Part shown: piece after piece, positions 29,454-40,600 of the stretch
How positions within the stretch are numbered: position 1 is the first letter of the stretch
Layout: the number at the start of each line of letters is the position of its first letter
Source of the DNA: Clostridia bacterium
Lineage (GTDB): Bacteria; Bacillota; Clostridia; Saccharofermentanales; Saccharofermentanaceae
Direction of reading: 5' to 3'
Length of the DNA stretch: 64,000 bases
NCBI GenBank assembly: GCA_016281535.1
Contig: JAEEIT010000129.1
Coordinates: 1-64,000, forward strand
Made by a program: the position numbers and the translations under genes
The notes under the pieces: model-generated
Databases searched by the model: none
What the model was told of the DNA's origin: nothing
The model's input: the letters and a program-made list of their open reading frames with translations, nothing else

Positions 29454-29552
29454 ATGGAACAATATGAATCTCTGAAATTCGAAATCGTCGCCTTTGAAAT
29501 CGTCGACATTATCACCGATAGCGACCCGCTCGGCCCGGAACTTGAGGTCTAG
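29454..29552 (+). CDS. Small peptide MEQYESLKFEIVAFEIVDIITDSDPLGPELEV (32 aa)
   Basis: ATG 14 nt after the upstream stop codon; acidic, I/V-rich; below ORF-track size cutoff; weak SD. Confidence 0.4.
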   Translation: MEQYESLKFEIVAFEIVDIITDSDPLGPELEV

Positions 29553-29571
29553 AATAGAATCTGCAGATCAT

Positions 29572-29614
29572 AAAAAACTGCCAACAAAAAACTATTGTTT
29601 GTTGGCAGTTTTTT
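29572..29614. terminator. Strong terminator hairpin
   Basis: 15-bp perfect inverted repeat aaaaaactgccaaca/tgttggcagtttttt. Confidence 0.9.
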
Positions 29615-29629
29615 AATGCGTGTGATTCG

Positions 29630-30109
29630 TTACCTTCCGGCCATTTCTTTCCGGGGCCGGGTGATGTGGGAGAGGAATGTAAGAAGAAGTTCCAGCGCGC
29701 AGAAGGCAACGTAGATGAGAAACAGAACCTCTCCCTTCAGAAGAAAATCACCAAGGATCGTCACATCGACGGATCCTGTGGCGTTGATGTGGTAAAGAAG
29801 ACACAGAAGTCCCGTACCGACGATGCCGCTGATCGAGAAGATCAGATGGCAGATGAGATACGGCTTGGGCTTTTTCCGCCATGCGGCGAAGGAAATGATG
29901 CCGAACAGGAAGAGAAGAAAGCCGTGTGCGATGATCAGTCCGCAACTGAGTAGCAGAACGAATGATTCGGTTACGAAGTCGTCTCTTTTGCCCCAGCTCC
30001 CGACGAAAAGCTCCAGGAAAGAAAAGCCTCCGACGAGTCCGCAGAATAGAAATGAGTAAACAAATGCCAGGATATCCGTAATCAGGTTCGTAATCTTAAA
30101 TCCAATCAT
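29630..30109 (-). CDS. Hypothetical membrane protein
   Basis: Four hydrophobic segments; start MIGFKITN with upstream GGGAGA. Confidence 0.55.
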   Translation of the reverse strand: MIGFKITNLITDILAFVYSFLFCGLVGGFSFLELFVGSWGKRDDFVTESFVLLLSCGLIIAHGFLLFLFGIISFAAWRKKPKPYLICHLIFSISGIVGTGLLCLLYHINATGSVDVTILGDFLLKGEVLFLIYVAFCALELLLTFLSHITRPRKEMAGR

Positions 30110-30228
30110 AATCCAATCTCCCTTCGGGGCTATCGTAACGTAAAGAACGTTTCTTGGCAAGTTTTCGGAAGATGAGACCACAGAAGATAGGACATGACGG
30201 TGTTTTTGCAGTAAAATATAGAGAAACG

Positions 30229-32172
30229 ATGAACAAGGGGAAGTGTATATCGCGAATGAAATCATATCCTGCACCACTAAGTAAATCTGATCTGATGTCG
30301 GTCGAGAGCCCGGCCCGCTATGTGGGCGGAGAATTTAACGCCGTGATCAAGGAGGATATGATGGAGGAACTGGAGAAGACAGGGAAGACCTCCTACGTCC
30401 GGTTTGCCTTCTGCTTCCCCGATATCTATGAGATCGGAATGAGTAATCTTGCCCTGCAGATCTTGTACCACGTCCTGAACGAAAGTGCTTTTGTCGCATG
30501 CGAGCGTGCGTTCTCTCCCTGGTTCGATATGGATAAGATCCTGCGGGAGAAGGATATCTTGCTTTATTCCCAGGAGACGAAGACCCCTCTTTGTGATTTC
30601 GATATCCTCGGGTTTACCCTCGGGTATGAGATGTGCTATACCAATGTGCTGCAGATGATGGATCTCGGGAAGATCCCGCTTCTTGCTAAAGACCGTGACG
30701 AGGACGATCCGATTATCTGCTGCGGCGGTCCGTGTGCGTATAATGTCGAACCGATGGCGGATTTCTTCGATATCGCCATGATGGGCGAAGGGGAAGAGAT
30801 GATCCTCGAGCTTTGCGAGAAGATCCATGAATATAAACAATCGAAGGATACAGACCATCCGATGACGAGAGCGGAACTACTTCGGAACTGCGATGCCATC
30901 GAGGGGATCTATGTTCCGTCCCTGTACGAGGTATCCTATCACGGCGGCGCCCTTGTCCGCCCGGTCGATGACGGCGTGAAACCGGTCATTAAGAAGCGCA
31001 TCATCTCCGATCTGGATACATGTACGTATCCGACGGCACCTGTGGTGTCGAATCTCCGCGTCGTACATGACAGATCGTACCTCGAAGTCTTCCGTGGATG
31101 TATCCGCGGCTGCCGCTTCTGCCAGGCGGGATTTATCTACCGTCCGGTTAGAGAGAAGTCCGTGGACGTTCTCTGTGAGCAGGGCAGGCTTCTCGAGAAG
31201 AACACCGGATACGATGAGATGGGCCTTCTTTCGCTGGCGACCTCGGACTACACGCATTTTCCGGAACTGGCGGAGAATCTTCTCTCTACCTTTGAGGGAC
31301 ACCACACGAGTCTCTCGCTTCCGTCGCTGCGTCTGGATTCTTTCTCTCTCGATCTGATGGAGAAGGTCCAGTCTACGAGAAAGTCCGGCCTGACCTTCGC
31401 ACCGGAGGCGGGCACGCAGCGGCTTCGTGATGTGATTAACAAGAACATTAAAGAGGAGGATATCTTCTCGGCACTGCGTCTGGCGTTCATGGGCGGCTGG
31501 AGCACGGTGAAGCTCTACTTCATGCTCGGCCTTCCGACAGAGACGGATGAGGATGTGCTCGGTATTGCCGATCTGGCGAAACGGATCGAGAAACTCTACT
31601 ACGATGTGGGGCGCGAGACGGGAAGAAAGATGAGAAAACTGGAGATCACGGTCAGTACGTCTCTCTTTATTCCGAAGCCCTTTACTCCGTTCCAGTGGGA
31701 ACCGCAGAATACGAAGGAAGAGCTGATACGGAAACAGCATCTGCTTAAGGATAATATGCGCAGCAGAAATATCCGCTATGCCTGGCATGATTTTGATTCT
31801 TCCGTGTGGGAGGTCGTACTGGCCAGAGGCGACAGAAGACTCGGACCGGTACTTCTTGAAGGGTACCGCGCCGGGCATTTCTTCGATGCCTGGGATGATC
31901 ACTTCCATCTTTCTGACTGGGAAGAGATATTGAACCGTCACGGCATGACGATCGATGAGTTTGCCCGGGAGTTCTCCGAGGAGGAGACGCTTCCGTGGGA
32001 TCACGTAAGTGTAGGTGTCAGTAAGAAGTTCCTGCTTTCCGAGCGCCATAAGGCGCACGAGGAGAAGACCACGCCCTCCTGCCGGGAACACTGCTCAGGT
32101 TGTGGTGCGGCATCTTTCGGTGTCGGGGAATGCTTCGCGAAAAGAGAGGTGAAAGCAGATGCTGCAGAGTGA
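30229..32172 (+). CDS. Radical SAM protein, TIGR03960-like (B12-binding-type)
   Basis: FRGCIRGCRFCQAGFIYRP radical SAM cluster; 5' start uncertain (30154/30229/30256). Confidence 0.88.
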   Translation: MNKGKCISRMKSYPAPLSKSDLMSVESPARYVGGEFNAVIKEDMMEELEKTGKTSYVRFAFCFPDIYEIGMSNLALQILYHVLNESAFVACERAFSPWFDMDKILREKDILLYSQETKTPLCDFDILGFTLGYEMCYTNVLQMMDLGKIPLLAKDRDEDDPIICCGGPCAYNVEPMADFFDIAMMGEGEEMILELCEKIHEYKQSKDTDHPMTRAELLRNCDAIEGIYVPSLYEVSYHGGALVRPVDDGVKPVIKKRIISDLDTCTYPTAPVVSNLRVVHDRSYLEVFRGCIRGCRFCQAGFIYRPVREKSVDVLCEQGRLLEKNTGYDEMGLLSLATSDYTHFPELAENLLSTFEGHHTSLSLPSLRLDSFSLDLMEKVQSTRKSGLTFAPEAGTQRLRDVINKNIKEEDIFSALRLAFMGGWSTVKLYFMLGLPTETDEDVLGIADLAKRIEKLYYDVGRETGRKMRKLEITVSTSLFIPKPFTPFQWEPQNTKEELIRKQHLLKDNMRSRNIRYAWHDFDSSVWEVVLARGDRRLGPVLLEGYRAGHFFDAWDDHFHLSDWEEILNRHGMTIDEFAREFSEEETLPWDHVSVGVSKKFLLSERHKAHEEKTTPSCREHCSGCGAASFGVGECFAKREVKADAAE

Positions 32173-32914
32173 ACGGGAGAAGATGATGACCCTGCAGCCG
32201 CACCAGAAGGCGTATGTCCAGCGTGCGTGCTTCAGCAGGGAAGGTGCGACGGTCTATCTCGGACATCTGGACCTGATGACCTGCTTCGAGAGAGCGGCCA
32301 GAAGAGCGGAACTTCCGATCCTGTATTCCCAGGGGTATAACCCCCGTCCTATGATGGTCTTCGCGCTTCCGTTAGGTGTCGGGATCGAGTCGAGAAGCGA
32401 CTATCTCGACGTATCACTCGAAGTGCCCTACGATCCGGTGCTTTTTACCGAGGAGATGAATCGTTGCCTTCCGGAAGGTCTTCAGATCCTGAGGTCGAAG
32501 CAGATCCCGGAACCGAAGGACAGCATTATGTCCATCGTGACGACGGCGACGTACCGGTTCGAAGCGACCGGGATCCGGGAAGCGATGAACGATGCGATGA
32601 AGAGGGAGACCCTGATCGTGACGAAGATCGCGAAGGGGAAAGAGAAGCAGACCGATATCCGGCCACTGCTCCTGTCGATCAAGAAGGACGGGGGCGAAGA
32701 TCCGGATGCGGTGGAGTTCTTCGCCAGCGCGGGCTCGGAGAAGAATGTCCGGCCGGACCTGATCCTCAGCAGCCTTTCCCTGTACTGCGGGATGGACAAA
32801 GAAACTGCCGACAGTGCCAGAGTCATCCGGACAGGGCTGTTCTCCGGGAAGTATCCGAAGATCTTGCCGATCGATGAGACACCGATCCGTAAGTTCGAAG
32901 ATTTCACGAATTGA
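32159..32914 (+). CDS. TIGR03936 / DUF2344-family protein
   Basis: YLGHLDLMTCFERAARRAELPILYSQGYNPRPMM; partner of the radical SAM gene. Confidence 0.88.
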   Translation: MLQSEREKMMTLQPHQKAYVQRACFSREGATVYLGHLDLMTCFERAARRAELPILYSQGYNPRPMMVFALPLGVGIESRSDYLDVSLEVPYDPVLFTEEMNRCLPEGLQILRSKQIPEPKDSIMSIVTTATYRFEATGIREAMNDAMKRETLIVTKIAKGKEKQTDIRPLLLSIKKDGGEDPDAVEFFASAGSEKNVRPDLILSSLSLYCGMDKETADSARVIRTGLFSGKYPKILPIDETPIRKFEDFTN

Positions 32915-32976
32915 CTTTCCATTTCGGAAGGTTTCGTGTATGATTTTCTTATGTGCCGAAAGGAGTAATAGAGAAG

Positions 32977-33474
32977 ATGGATCCGAAAGAGAATGATTTC
33001 GCGGAGAGCCTGTTAAGTATATTCGATAATGTTCTTCTGACTGAAGAAATGGCGTTGTCTAAGGGCTATTTTTCCGACCTTTCCATCGCAGAACTTCACA
33101 CGATCAATGCGATCGGACCGTATGATGCAAGGACGATGACCGAGACGGCCAATATCCTGGGGATCACGGTCGGCACGCTCACTGTTTCCGTGGACCGCCT
33201 TGTGAAGAAAGAATATGTGGAGCGCCAGAGGGATACGAAGGACCGAAGGATCGTCCGGATCTCCCTCACCCGTCAGGGGAAGCTCGCGTACCGCATGCAT
33301 TCCAAGTTCCACAGAGTACTGGCCAAGCGTATCTTCGATCCGCTTTCCGATGAGGAGAAACGGATCCTGACGAATACGATCTCGGAGATCGATACGTTTG
33401 TCAAAGAGCAGTATAAGAAGTACAGCAACGGCGAACAGTATAAGAAGATCGTCCGTGACGATACGGAGGTATAA
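32977..33474 (+). CDS. MarR-family regulator (FabT-like by context)
   Basis: wHTH: ANILGITVGTLTVSVDRLVKKEYVERQRDTKDRRIVRISLT. Confidence 0.85.
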   Translation: MDPKENDFAESLLSIFDNVLLTEEMALSKGYFSDLSIAELHTINAIGPYDARTMTETANILGITVGTLTVSVDRLVKKEYVERQRDTKDRRIVRISLTRQGKLAYRMHSKFHRVLAKRIFDPLSDEEKRILTNTISEIDTFVKEQYKKYSNGEQYKKIVRDDTEV

Positions 33475-33475
33475 G

Positions 33476-33781
33476 ATGGCTGATTCGAAGAAGAACGATA
33501 AAGTGAATAAGGCACCGGAGACAGAAACGCCCGTAAGTTTCGAGAAGGAAGACATTTTCGGAACCCTGTCGGACATGCTCTCGGAACTTCTGGACATGCC
33601 GAAAGACAGTTTCCGTTATGACACGATGATATTCGATGAACTGCCGCTGGATTCGCTTCAGCTTTATGAGCTGGTGGTCGATCTGGAGACGAAGTTCGAT
33701 ATCCGTATTCCGGATGAAGACATCGAGAAGATCACGACGATCGGTGATGTGGTGGACATGATCCACGAAGCGGGGAAATAA
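33476..33781 (+). CDS. Acyl carrier protein
   Basis: ELPLDSLQLYELVVDLETKFDIRIPDED (DSL phosphopantetheine motif). Confidence 0.92.
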   Translation: MADSKKNDKVNKAPETETPVSFEKEDIFGTLSDMLSELLDMPKDSFRYDTMIFDELPLDSLQLYELVVDLETKFDIRIPDEDIEKITTIGDVVDMIHEAGK

Positions 33782-33784
33782 GAG

Positions 33785-34753
33785 TTGCAGTATATCTTCA
33801 TTGTCAATTCGAACATCCATAAGAAGAGGAAGAGAGCCCTGGAGAAGGCAGTGGCTGCTCTTCCTTCTGATCTGCGTAATAAGTCGAAGATCGTCTATAC
33901 CGAGCATAGTAACCATGCGGAGGAACTGGCGGTCAGCTTCTCGGACCGGTATGGTTCCGAGTGCATCATCTTCGCCTGCGGCGGCGACGGCACGGTCCAT
34001 GAGATCGCCAATGCCCTGGCCTTCCGGAATTCCCCTATGGCGGTGATCCCGCTTGGTACCGGTAACGACTTCGCCAGAACGGTGTATCCGAAGGAGATCT
34101 ATAAGAATCCTCTTTCGATCTTAAGTAAGCTCGAGCAGCCGATGATCAAGCCGATCGATCTTCTTCGTATCGACAGCTATGACCTGATGGGGAACCATCT
34201 TCCTTTCTGGAGCCGGTACAGCCTGAATATCGCATCGATGGGGCTGGATACGCAGGTCCAGTCGAAGGCGAAAGCCATCGTGGCGAAGCATCCGAAGAGC
34301 CTGTTCTTCCGGAATAACGCCTATTCGATGGCAGCCATCTCCTGCCTTCTGAACGGCTGGCGGTATGCGATGGACTATTCCATCGAATTGGAAAACGGGG
34401 AGATGATCGAGAAGAAGGGTGTACCGTATTCTCTGGTCAGCATCTGCAACGGCCGCTTCTACGGCGGCGGATTCTGCCCGGCGCCTCAGGCCAGTATCGA
34501 AGATGGTGTTCTGGATATCTGCGTGGTGGACAACATGTCGAGGTCGAAGGCATTCTCCCGGCTTCTTCAGTATAAGAAGGGGAAACACATCGGCAAGAAA
34601 GGCTTCACGATCTATCGTTCCACGAGCGGGATCTTCTCTTCGCTAGACAGTAATCTTCAGATGCAGGGAAACTATGACGGCGAGGACTTCTTCGGTCATA
34701 AGATCCGATACGAAGTCGTGCCGAAGGCGATCCAGCTGGCGTTCTTCTCCTGA
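33785..34753 (+). CDS. Diacylglycerol kinase/YegS-like lipid kinase
   Basis: GGDGTVHEIANAL and PLGTGNDFART; TTG start. Confidence 0.9.
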   Translation: MQYIFIVNSNIHKKRKRALEKAVAALPSDLRNKSKIVYTEHSNHAEELAVSFSDRYGSECIIFACGGDGTVHEIANALAFRNSPMAVIPLGTGNDFARTVYPKEIYKNPLSILSKLEQPMIKPIDLLRIDSYDLMGNHLPFWSRYSLNIASMGLDTQVQSKAKAIVAKHPKSLFFRNNAYSMAAISCLLNGWRYAMDYSIELENGEMIEKKGVPYSLVSICNGRFYGGGFCPAPQASIEDGVLDICVVDNMSRSKAFSRLLQYKKGKHIGKKGFTIYRSTSGIFSSLDSNLQMQGNYDGEDFFGHKIRYEVVPKAIQLAFFS

Positions 34754-34769
34754 TTTTGAAGAAAGACAC

Positions 34770-35498
34770 TTACTGCAGGTTTACGTCCTTTTTCTCCATA
34801 TCTTTCATCCAGGAGAGCACGGCGTCCGTCATCTGGTGCGCATCTTTATTGAAATTCTCGGGAATCATGGGCTGACCGAAATGGATCGTGATGCGCTTCC
34901 TTCTGTGGTTCTTCTTGTCCCATGTCTGCGGACGCTTCATGTGACGTGACCATGCCTGGTATCCGCCCTCGATGTAGACGGGCAGAAGCGGAACGTTCGC
35001 CTTGATCGCGATGTAGGCGGCGCCGTCTTTAAACTCGCCGAGATGACCGTCGTGGCTTCTCGTTCCTTCCGGATGGACCAGAATGATATTGCCGTTATCG
35101 ACTTCCTTCTTCGCCTTGATCAGGCCACGCACCGGGTTGCCGAAACGGTCGACGGCGATGCCTCTTCCGACGTGCATCATGACACGTCCGAGACGGCCGT
35201 AATTCGTCTCCAGGTCGGAAGCGGCCAGGGCACAGAAGACCTTCCTGTGTTTTCTCGGCAGCATGCTCATGATCCACATGCCGTCTGCATAGGTCTGGTG
35301 ATTCGAGCAGATCACATAGGGACTCTGGCTCGGGATATTCTCTTTCTCTCCGGGGCGGAGCTTAACGAGGATCCGGGTGATCGCCATGGAGACGTGGTAC
35401 CAGAAGAATCCGGTGAATCCACGCGGTGTCGGGTATTTGTTATTCAGTTCCTCAGCCGAATGGGCCGGGGCGGCAGCGCCGTTCTCTTTCGATGACAT
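34770..35498 (-). CDS. 1-acyl-sn-glycerol-3-phosphate acyltransferase (PlsC-like)
   Basis: NHQTYADG (NHxxxxD), VHPEGTRS. Confidence 0.92.
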   Translation of the reverse strand: MSSKENGAAAPAHSAEELNNKYPTPRGFTGFFWYHVSMAITRILVKLRPGEKENIPSQSPYVICSNHQTYADGMWIMSMLPRKHRKVFCALAASDLETNYGRLGRVMMHVGRGIAVDRFGNPVRGLIKAKKEVDNGNIILVHPEGTRSHDGHLGEFKDGAAYIAIKANVPLLPVYIEGGYQAWSRHMKRPQTWDKKNHRRKRITIHFGQPMIPENFNKDAHQMTDAVLSWMKDMEKKDVNLQ

Positions 35499-35629
35499 GA
35501 CGATTCTCCTCGTACCTATTATCTTCTTTACGCTATGCTAGACTACATTTATCGGATTGTCAATTGATTTTGCCGACAATTTTTCTTCGGCAAAAGCGCT
35601 TGAAACGGGCGAGTGACAGTGCTTTTGCC

Positions 35630-35656
35630 AAAATATTTTGAATTTCAAAATATTTT
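35630..35656. promoter_or_regulatory. 27-bp perfect palindrome, candidate operator
   Basis: aaaatattttgaa-t-ttcaaaatatttt in the divergent plsC-like / acyl-CoA ligase intergenic region. Confidence 0.65.
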
Positions 35657-35757
35657 CGAAATCCATAGACGTAGACAAAAGAAAGTGGTATCATTTTAAA
35701 ATGCGTGAGGGTGCGCATGCGCCTCATGACAGGAAGTATAACCGCGACGGAGGATTT

Positions 35758-37599
35758 ATGTCGAGCATAGTCGGGAAACCATTACACGAGGGCATTCGTT
35801 ATGAGACGATGCGGGACCTGATCCTTGGATCGAAGGAGAAATATGCGACGAAGGATGCTTTCATCTTCAGAAGAAAGCCGACGGAAGCGGAGATCCATAA
35901 AACATATAATGATTTTACATCCGATGTAGAGTACCTGGCGGAGGCCATCTCTCTTCACGGTTTCCAGGGCGGGCACCTGGGTGTGGTCGGTGAGAATGCC
36001 TATGAGTGGACGGTGTCCTACTCGGCGATATTAAGTTCCGGTTCTGTGGGCCTTCCGCTGGACAGACTCCTTCCGGAACATGAGCTGGTCAGTCTCCTTG
36101 TCAGAGGCAAGGTGGAAGTGCTGTTCTATCACCAGAAACATCACGAGATGATCCTGAATATTGCGAAGAACGAGAAAGAGAACGGGGTTCTGGTGAAGCA
36201 GTATGTCTGCATGTGCACCGAGTACATCGCACCGAATCTGGAATTCCCGAAGGACGATCCCCGGTTCGTGGACATTCAGGACTGGCTCGAAGAGGGAAGA
36301 AAGTCCGTGGAGAGCGGATCGAGCATTATGCGACGTGTCGCCATCGATCCGGACGAGACCCGGATCATCCTCTTTACGTCCGGTACGACGGCTATGAGTA
36401 AGGGCGTTATGCTTTCCCATAAGAACATCATGACGAATGTGTATGCGATCTCCACGACGCTGACACTGAATCCCGGAGAGAGGATCTTCTCGATACTTCC
36501 TCTGCACCATACTTTCGAGAATACCTGTGAGTATTTCATGCTGGCCAGAGGATGCTGTATCTGTTTCTCGGATGGACTTCGTTATATCGTGAAGAACCTG
36601 AATGAGTGGCACGTCGAGGCCTGTATCTCGGTGCCGCTTCTGTTCGAGAATATCCACGGCAAGATCAAGAGCGGTATTGAAGAATCGGGGAAAGCCGGTC
36701 TTCTTTCCATGATGATCCCGGTCAGCAATTTCCTGAGAAAATTTAAGATCGACCTGCGGCGTGTATTCTTCTCGTCGATCATCAAGAAACTCGGCGGTCA
36801 TCTGCGCCTCATCGTTATCGGCGGCGCCGGGATCGCGAAGAACTATATCGAAGATTTCAATAACTGGGGATTCGAGTTCCTGATGGGCTACGGCCTGACC
36901 GAGACCTCTCCGGTTATCGCCGTGACGACGAATAAATGTAATGTCTACGGATCTGTCGGCAGACCGATCACAGGTGTAGAAGTGAAGATCGACACAGACA
37001 GTCCGAAAATTGGGACAGTTGGTGAGATACTATCTAGGAGTGACTGTGTCATGCAGGGTTACTACGAGAATCCGGAAGCTACGGCAGAAGTGCTCGAAGA
37101 AGACGGATGGTTCCACACCGGAGATATGGGTTATCTCGATAAGAAGGGATGCCTGCATATCACCGGCCGTGTGAAGTCGATGATCGTGCTTACCAACGGA
37201 AAGAAAGCTTTCCCGGAAGAGATGGAATCTCTTCTGAATAACATCCCGGGCGTCAAGGAGGCTTTCGTCTGGGGATGTAAGGACGATAAGGATGCTGTGG
37301 ACATTTGCGCCAAGCTCCTTATCGACCGGAAAGTCATCGGTGAGAACCTCCCGATCCCGGATACGACCGCAGGTGATAATGCGGTACGGGAGTATCTGAG
37401 CGCGAAGATGAAGGAAGTCAACCATCAGATGCCGTCGTATAAGTCGATCCATTATTTCGTCTTCTCGGAGACGGAGATGGTGAAGACCACGACGCTGAAG
37501 GTGAAGCGTCCTTCCGAACAGCAGGCGATCGAGGCAACACTCGAGAAGGCCGGCACGACAATGAAAGCAGCGAACGGACAGAATCTGGATACCCTCTGA
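35758..37599 (+). CDS. Long-chain fatty acid-CoA/ACP ligase (AMP-binding)
   Basis: LFTSGTTAMSKGVMLSHKN, GYGLTETSPV, GWFHTGDMGYLD. Confidence 0.93.
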   Translation: MSSIVGKPLHEGIRYETMRDLILGSKEKYATKDAFIFRRKPTEAEIHKTYNDFTSDVEYLAEAISLHGFQGGHLGVVGENAYEWTVSYSAILSSGSVGLPLDRLLPEHELVSLLVRGKVEVLFYHQKHHEMILNIAKNEKENGVLVKQYVCMCTEYIAPNLEFPKDDPRFVDIQDWLEEGRKSVESGSSIMRRVAIDPDETRIILFTSGTTAMSKGVMLSHKNIMTNVYAISTTLTLNPGERIFSILPLHHTFENTCEYFMLARGCCICFSDGLRYIVKNLNEWHVEACISVPLLFENIHGKIKSGIEESGKAGLLSMMIPVSNFLRKFKIDLRRVFFSSIIKKLGGHLRLIVIGGAGIAKNYIEDFNNWGFEFLMGYGLTETSPVIAVTTNKCNVYGSVGRPITGVEVKIDTDSPKIGTVGEILSRSDCVMQGYYENPEATAEVLEEDGWFHTGDMGYLDKKGCLHITGRVKSMIVLTNGKKAFPEEMESLLNNIPGVKEAFVWGCKDDKDAVDICAKLLIDRKVIGENLPIPDTTAGDNAVREYLSAKMKEVNHQMPSYKSIHYFVFSETEMVKTTTLKVKRPSEQQAIEATLEKAGTTMKAANGQNLDTL

Positions 37600-37630
37600 C
37601 AGCATCATTGACTGCAAGGAGGAGAGAATC

Positions 37631-40600
37631 ATGGCTTTTCATTTGCTATATGGCGAGAACCCGGGACTTCTTCTGGACCGTGCTCTTGAACGGATCTGCG
37701 AGGAAGCGGTCCGCTGGCCGACGAAGCGTGGCTATATTATTGTTCCCGAGAAGATGAAGGCGGAAGTGGAACGCCGCTATATCGAGATCCTTCAGGAGAA
37801 GAAGGCAGGCGGAGATCCGCGCGCGGCGTTCATGATGATCGATGTCGTGAGTTTCTCGCGTTTAGCCTACCGTGTCGTAAGTGAAGTCGGCGGAACATCC
37901 GGAAGGTCGATGGATCCGGTCGCCAAGACTATCCTGATCCACCGTATTCTGCGCGAGAACGAGGAGTCCTTCCCGCAGCTTTCCCGGTTCGCCGAGCGTG
38001 TCGGTTCGGTCCGCGAGATCGATGAGGTCCTCGGTGATTTCTACAGGTATAACATTACCGCACCGATGCTTAAGGAGATGGACCGCGAAGGGATCGATCC
38101 GACCGTTGCGCAGAAGATCTCTGATTTCGGACTTCTGATCGAGAAGCTGGATCAGCAGAGGGAAGCGTACGGGTTTGCTCCGGAGCGCTACTCGATGAAG
38201 CGTCTGGCCGAGGTGCTGGAACTCATGCGGGAGGATGCGCCCGAGACGAAGACCTGGCCGCTTCGACGCCTCTCATTCCTCCGCCAGGCATCCGCCTGGA
38301 TCCTGGGTTTCGGAGAGAACCGTATCTTCACTCCGGAGGAATATAACATTGTTACACTCCTTGCATCGGTCATGGAGAAGGTGACTCTGACGGCTGTTTC
38401 CGATCTTCGCGGGGAGGCATCGGAGAACGATCTGTGCCATTTCGGAAATAAGACCGTCGAATACTTCGGGAAGGTCAAGCCTTTCTCTTCGATGGAGAGA
38501 ATCGAGGGTAAGAGTCAGCAGAATGCGCGCCTTCAGAAGATCTTCCGGGATTATTCCACACGTGCCGGCAAGAAGGAGGAGGATGCCTTTTTCCAGGCGC
38601 CGGTGGAGATCCGCGTGTTCCCGCAGATCAACGATGAGCTGGAATATGTGGCGGCCCGGATCAGCGAGATGGTTCGTCTGGGTGATTACCGCTATCGCGA
38701 TATTACGGTCGTGCTGTGTGATCCGTCCAAGTACGAGAGCAGCCTTCATGCGGCATTTGCCCGCTTCGGCCTGGATGCATTCCTGGATTCGAATTCCCGC
38801 CTGATGGGGACTTCGTGGCTTCAGTATGTGCAGGCGGTTCTGGATATGTGCCGGTATAACTGGAAGCTTTCTTTCGTGATGAACTGGATGAGAAGCGGAT
38901 TTGTCGCGCTCTCTCCGATCCTGATCGACAAATTCGAGAATTACTGCCTTCTTCACGGCATTAAGGACAGAGGCAGGATGCTCAAGTGTCTTTCCTATGC
39001 GAAGGATGAACATGAGAAGACCTATTTCGAGCCGGTCAGCAGGAAGATCAAGGAACTGGATCAGGGCATCCGCGAGCTGACAAGAAGAAATACATGCAGT
39101 GAGAGGGCGGTCGTTCTTCACGATCTGATCGCGACGCAGCAGGAGAAAGTCGAGAAGCTGGTCGATGAGTGGGCGAGTGCCGGGAACCAGGAGGCGGCGC
39201 TGGCGCTGGCCGCATCGTATAATGCTTTGGACGATGCCCTTCGGGCACTGGCGGGACCGGTCGGGGATTTCGATATTTCCTGCGATAACTTCTGCGATGC
39301 CGTACTCTCTGCCGTCTCGTCCAAGGTGCTTCGTAAGATCCCGTCGTATGTGGACCAGATTACCGTGACGGATCCTGCCAATGCATACAGGCGACCCTGC
39401 CGTACGCTCTTCGTCGTCGGCCCGAACCGGAATAATTTCCCGTTCTCGTCTCCGTCGGAAGGATATCTGAAGAACCGGGAACGTGAAGTGATCGCAGAGA
39501 AGCTTTCTATGGTTTTTCCGAATCATGCGAAGGACCGCTCCTACTCGGACTTCTTTACCGCGTGTGCACTTCTTCAGGTGCCTACGGAACGGATCATCTT
39601 CACGATGGGCAATAACGTGGAGATGTCCTCCATGATCCATTTTATTCAGGAGAATTACCCGAATATCTCCGCTGCCTCTATGGAGAATCTTTCTCTTTCC
39701 GATCCCCGTGTACTTAAGTCGGACCGCATGCAGGATTATCTGCGGGAAGCGCTTACGGACCGTATCACGGTGGGCGCGGAGGAATGGGACAAACTCCGGA
39801 GGGTCTGGAAGAAGTATTTCGGGATGCGGGACCTTTCCGACGAACAGAAGAAGGATCCGGATCTTCAGATCCCGAAGGAACAGATCCTGGAAAGATTTAA
39901 AGGACAGATGCGGATGAGCGTGTCTTCGATCGAGTCGTATGTGATGTGCCCGTACCGGTATTTCTGCGAGAAGGTACTGAAGGTCGAAGAGAGAAAGGTC
40001 CAGTCTCTGGCATATACGGATATCGGAACGATCGCACATGAGATGGTGCGTCATGCGGTGGAAGAATTCCGGGCAGAACTCGACAAGGCCCCGACCGCAG
40101 AAGAGAAGAAAGAAATCCTTGCCGCTTATACCTCCCGGGAGAAGCGTCCGTGGGCGGAGAAACTTCTTTCGGACGTGCACGAGAAGAGTACGTTCGCCTT
40201 CAGCGAGGATCCGGCCATGAAGAAAGAAGCAGACGGAAGGATCGTCCGAAGTGTATCGGAAACGCTACAGGAAGTGTTTGACCGCATCGATCCGGACGGT
40301 TTCGTTCCGGCCCGGTTTGAGATGGATTTCGGTAAGGACGGCGCTCCTCCATATGAGATCACATTGAAGGACGGAGAGAAGGTGGACTTTAACGGTACGA
40401 TCGACCGTGTGGATATCGATCCTGTCAATAAGCGTTTCCGGATCGTCGATTATAAGACCGGTGCCAAGAAGATCGATTACGATGCGATCTATGCGGGAGA
40501 AAGTGTCCAGCTTCTGGCATATATGTATATCTATCAGAAGCTTTTTGAGAAGGAATTCTCACCGGACGGGGTGTCTTATCTTCAGGTCCGGACGGCAAGT

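Noticed and set aside
30229-32914. Radical SAM/DUF2344 pair as a novel system
   Set aside because: Matches a widespread conserved gene pair in Firmicutes (TIGR03960/TIGR03936).
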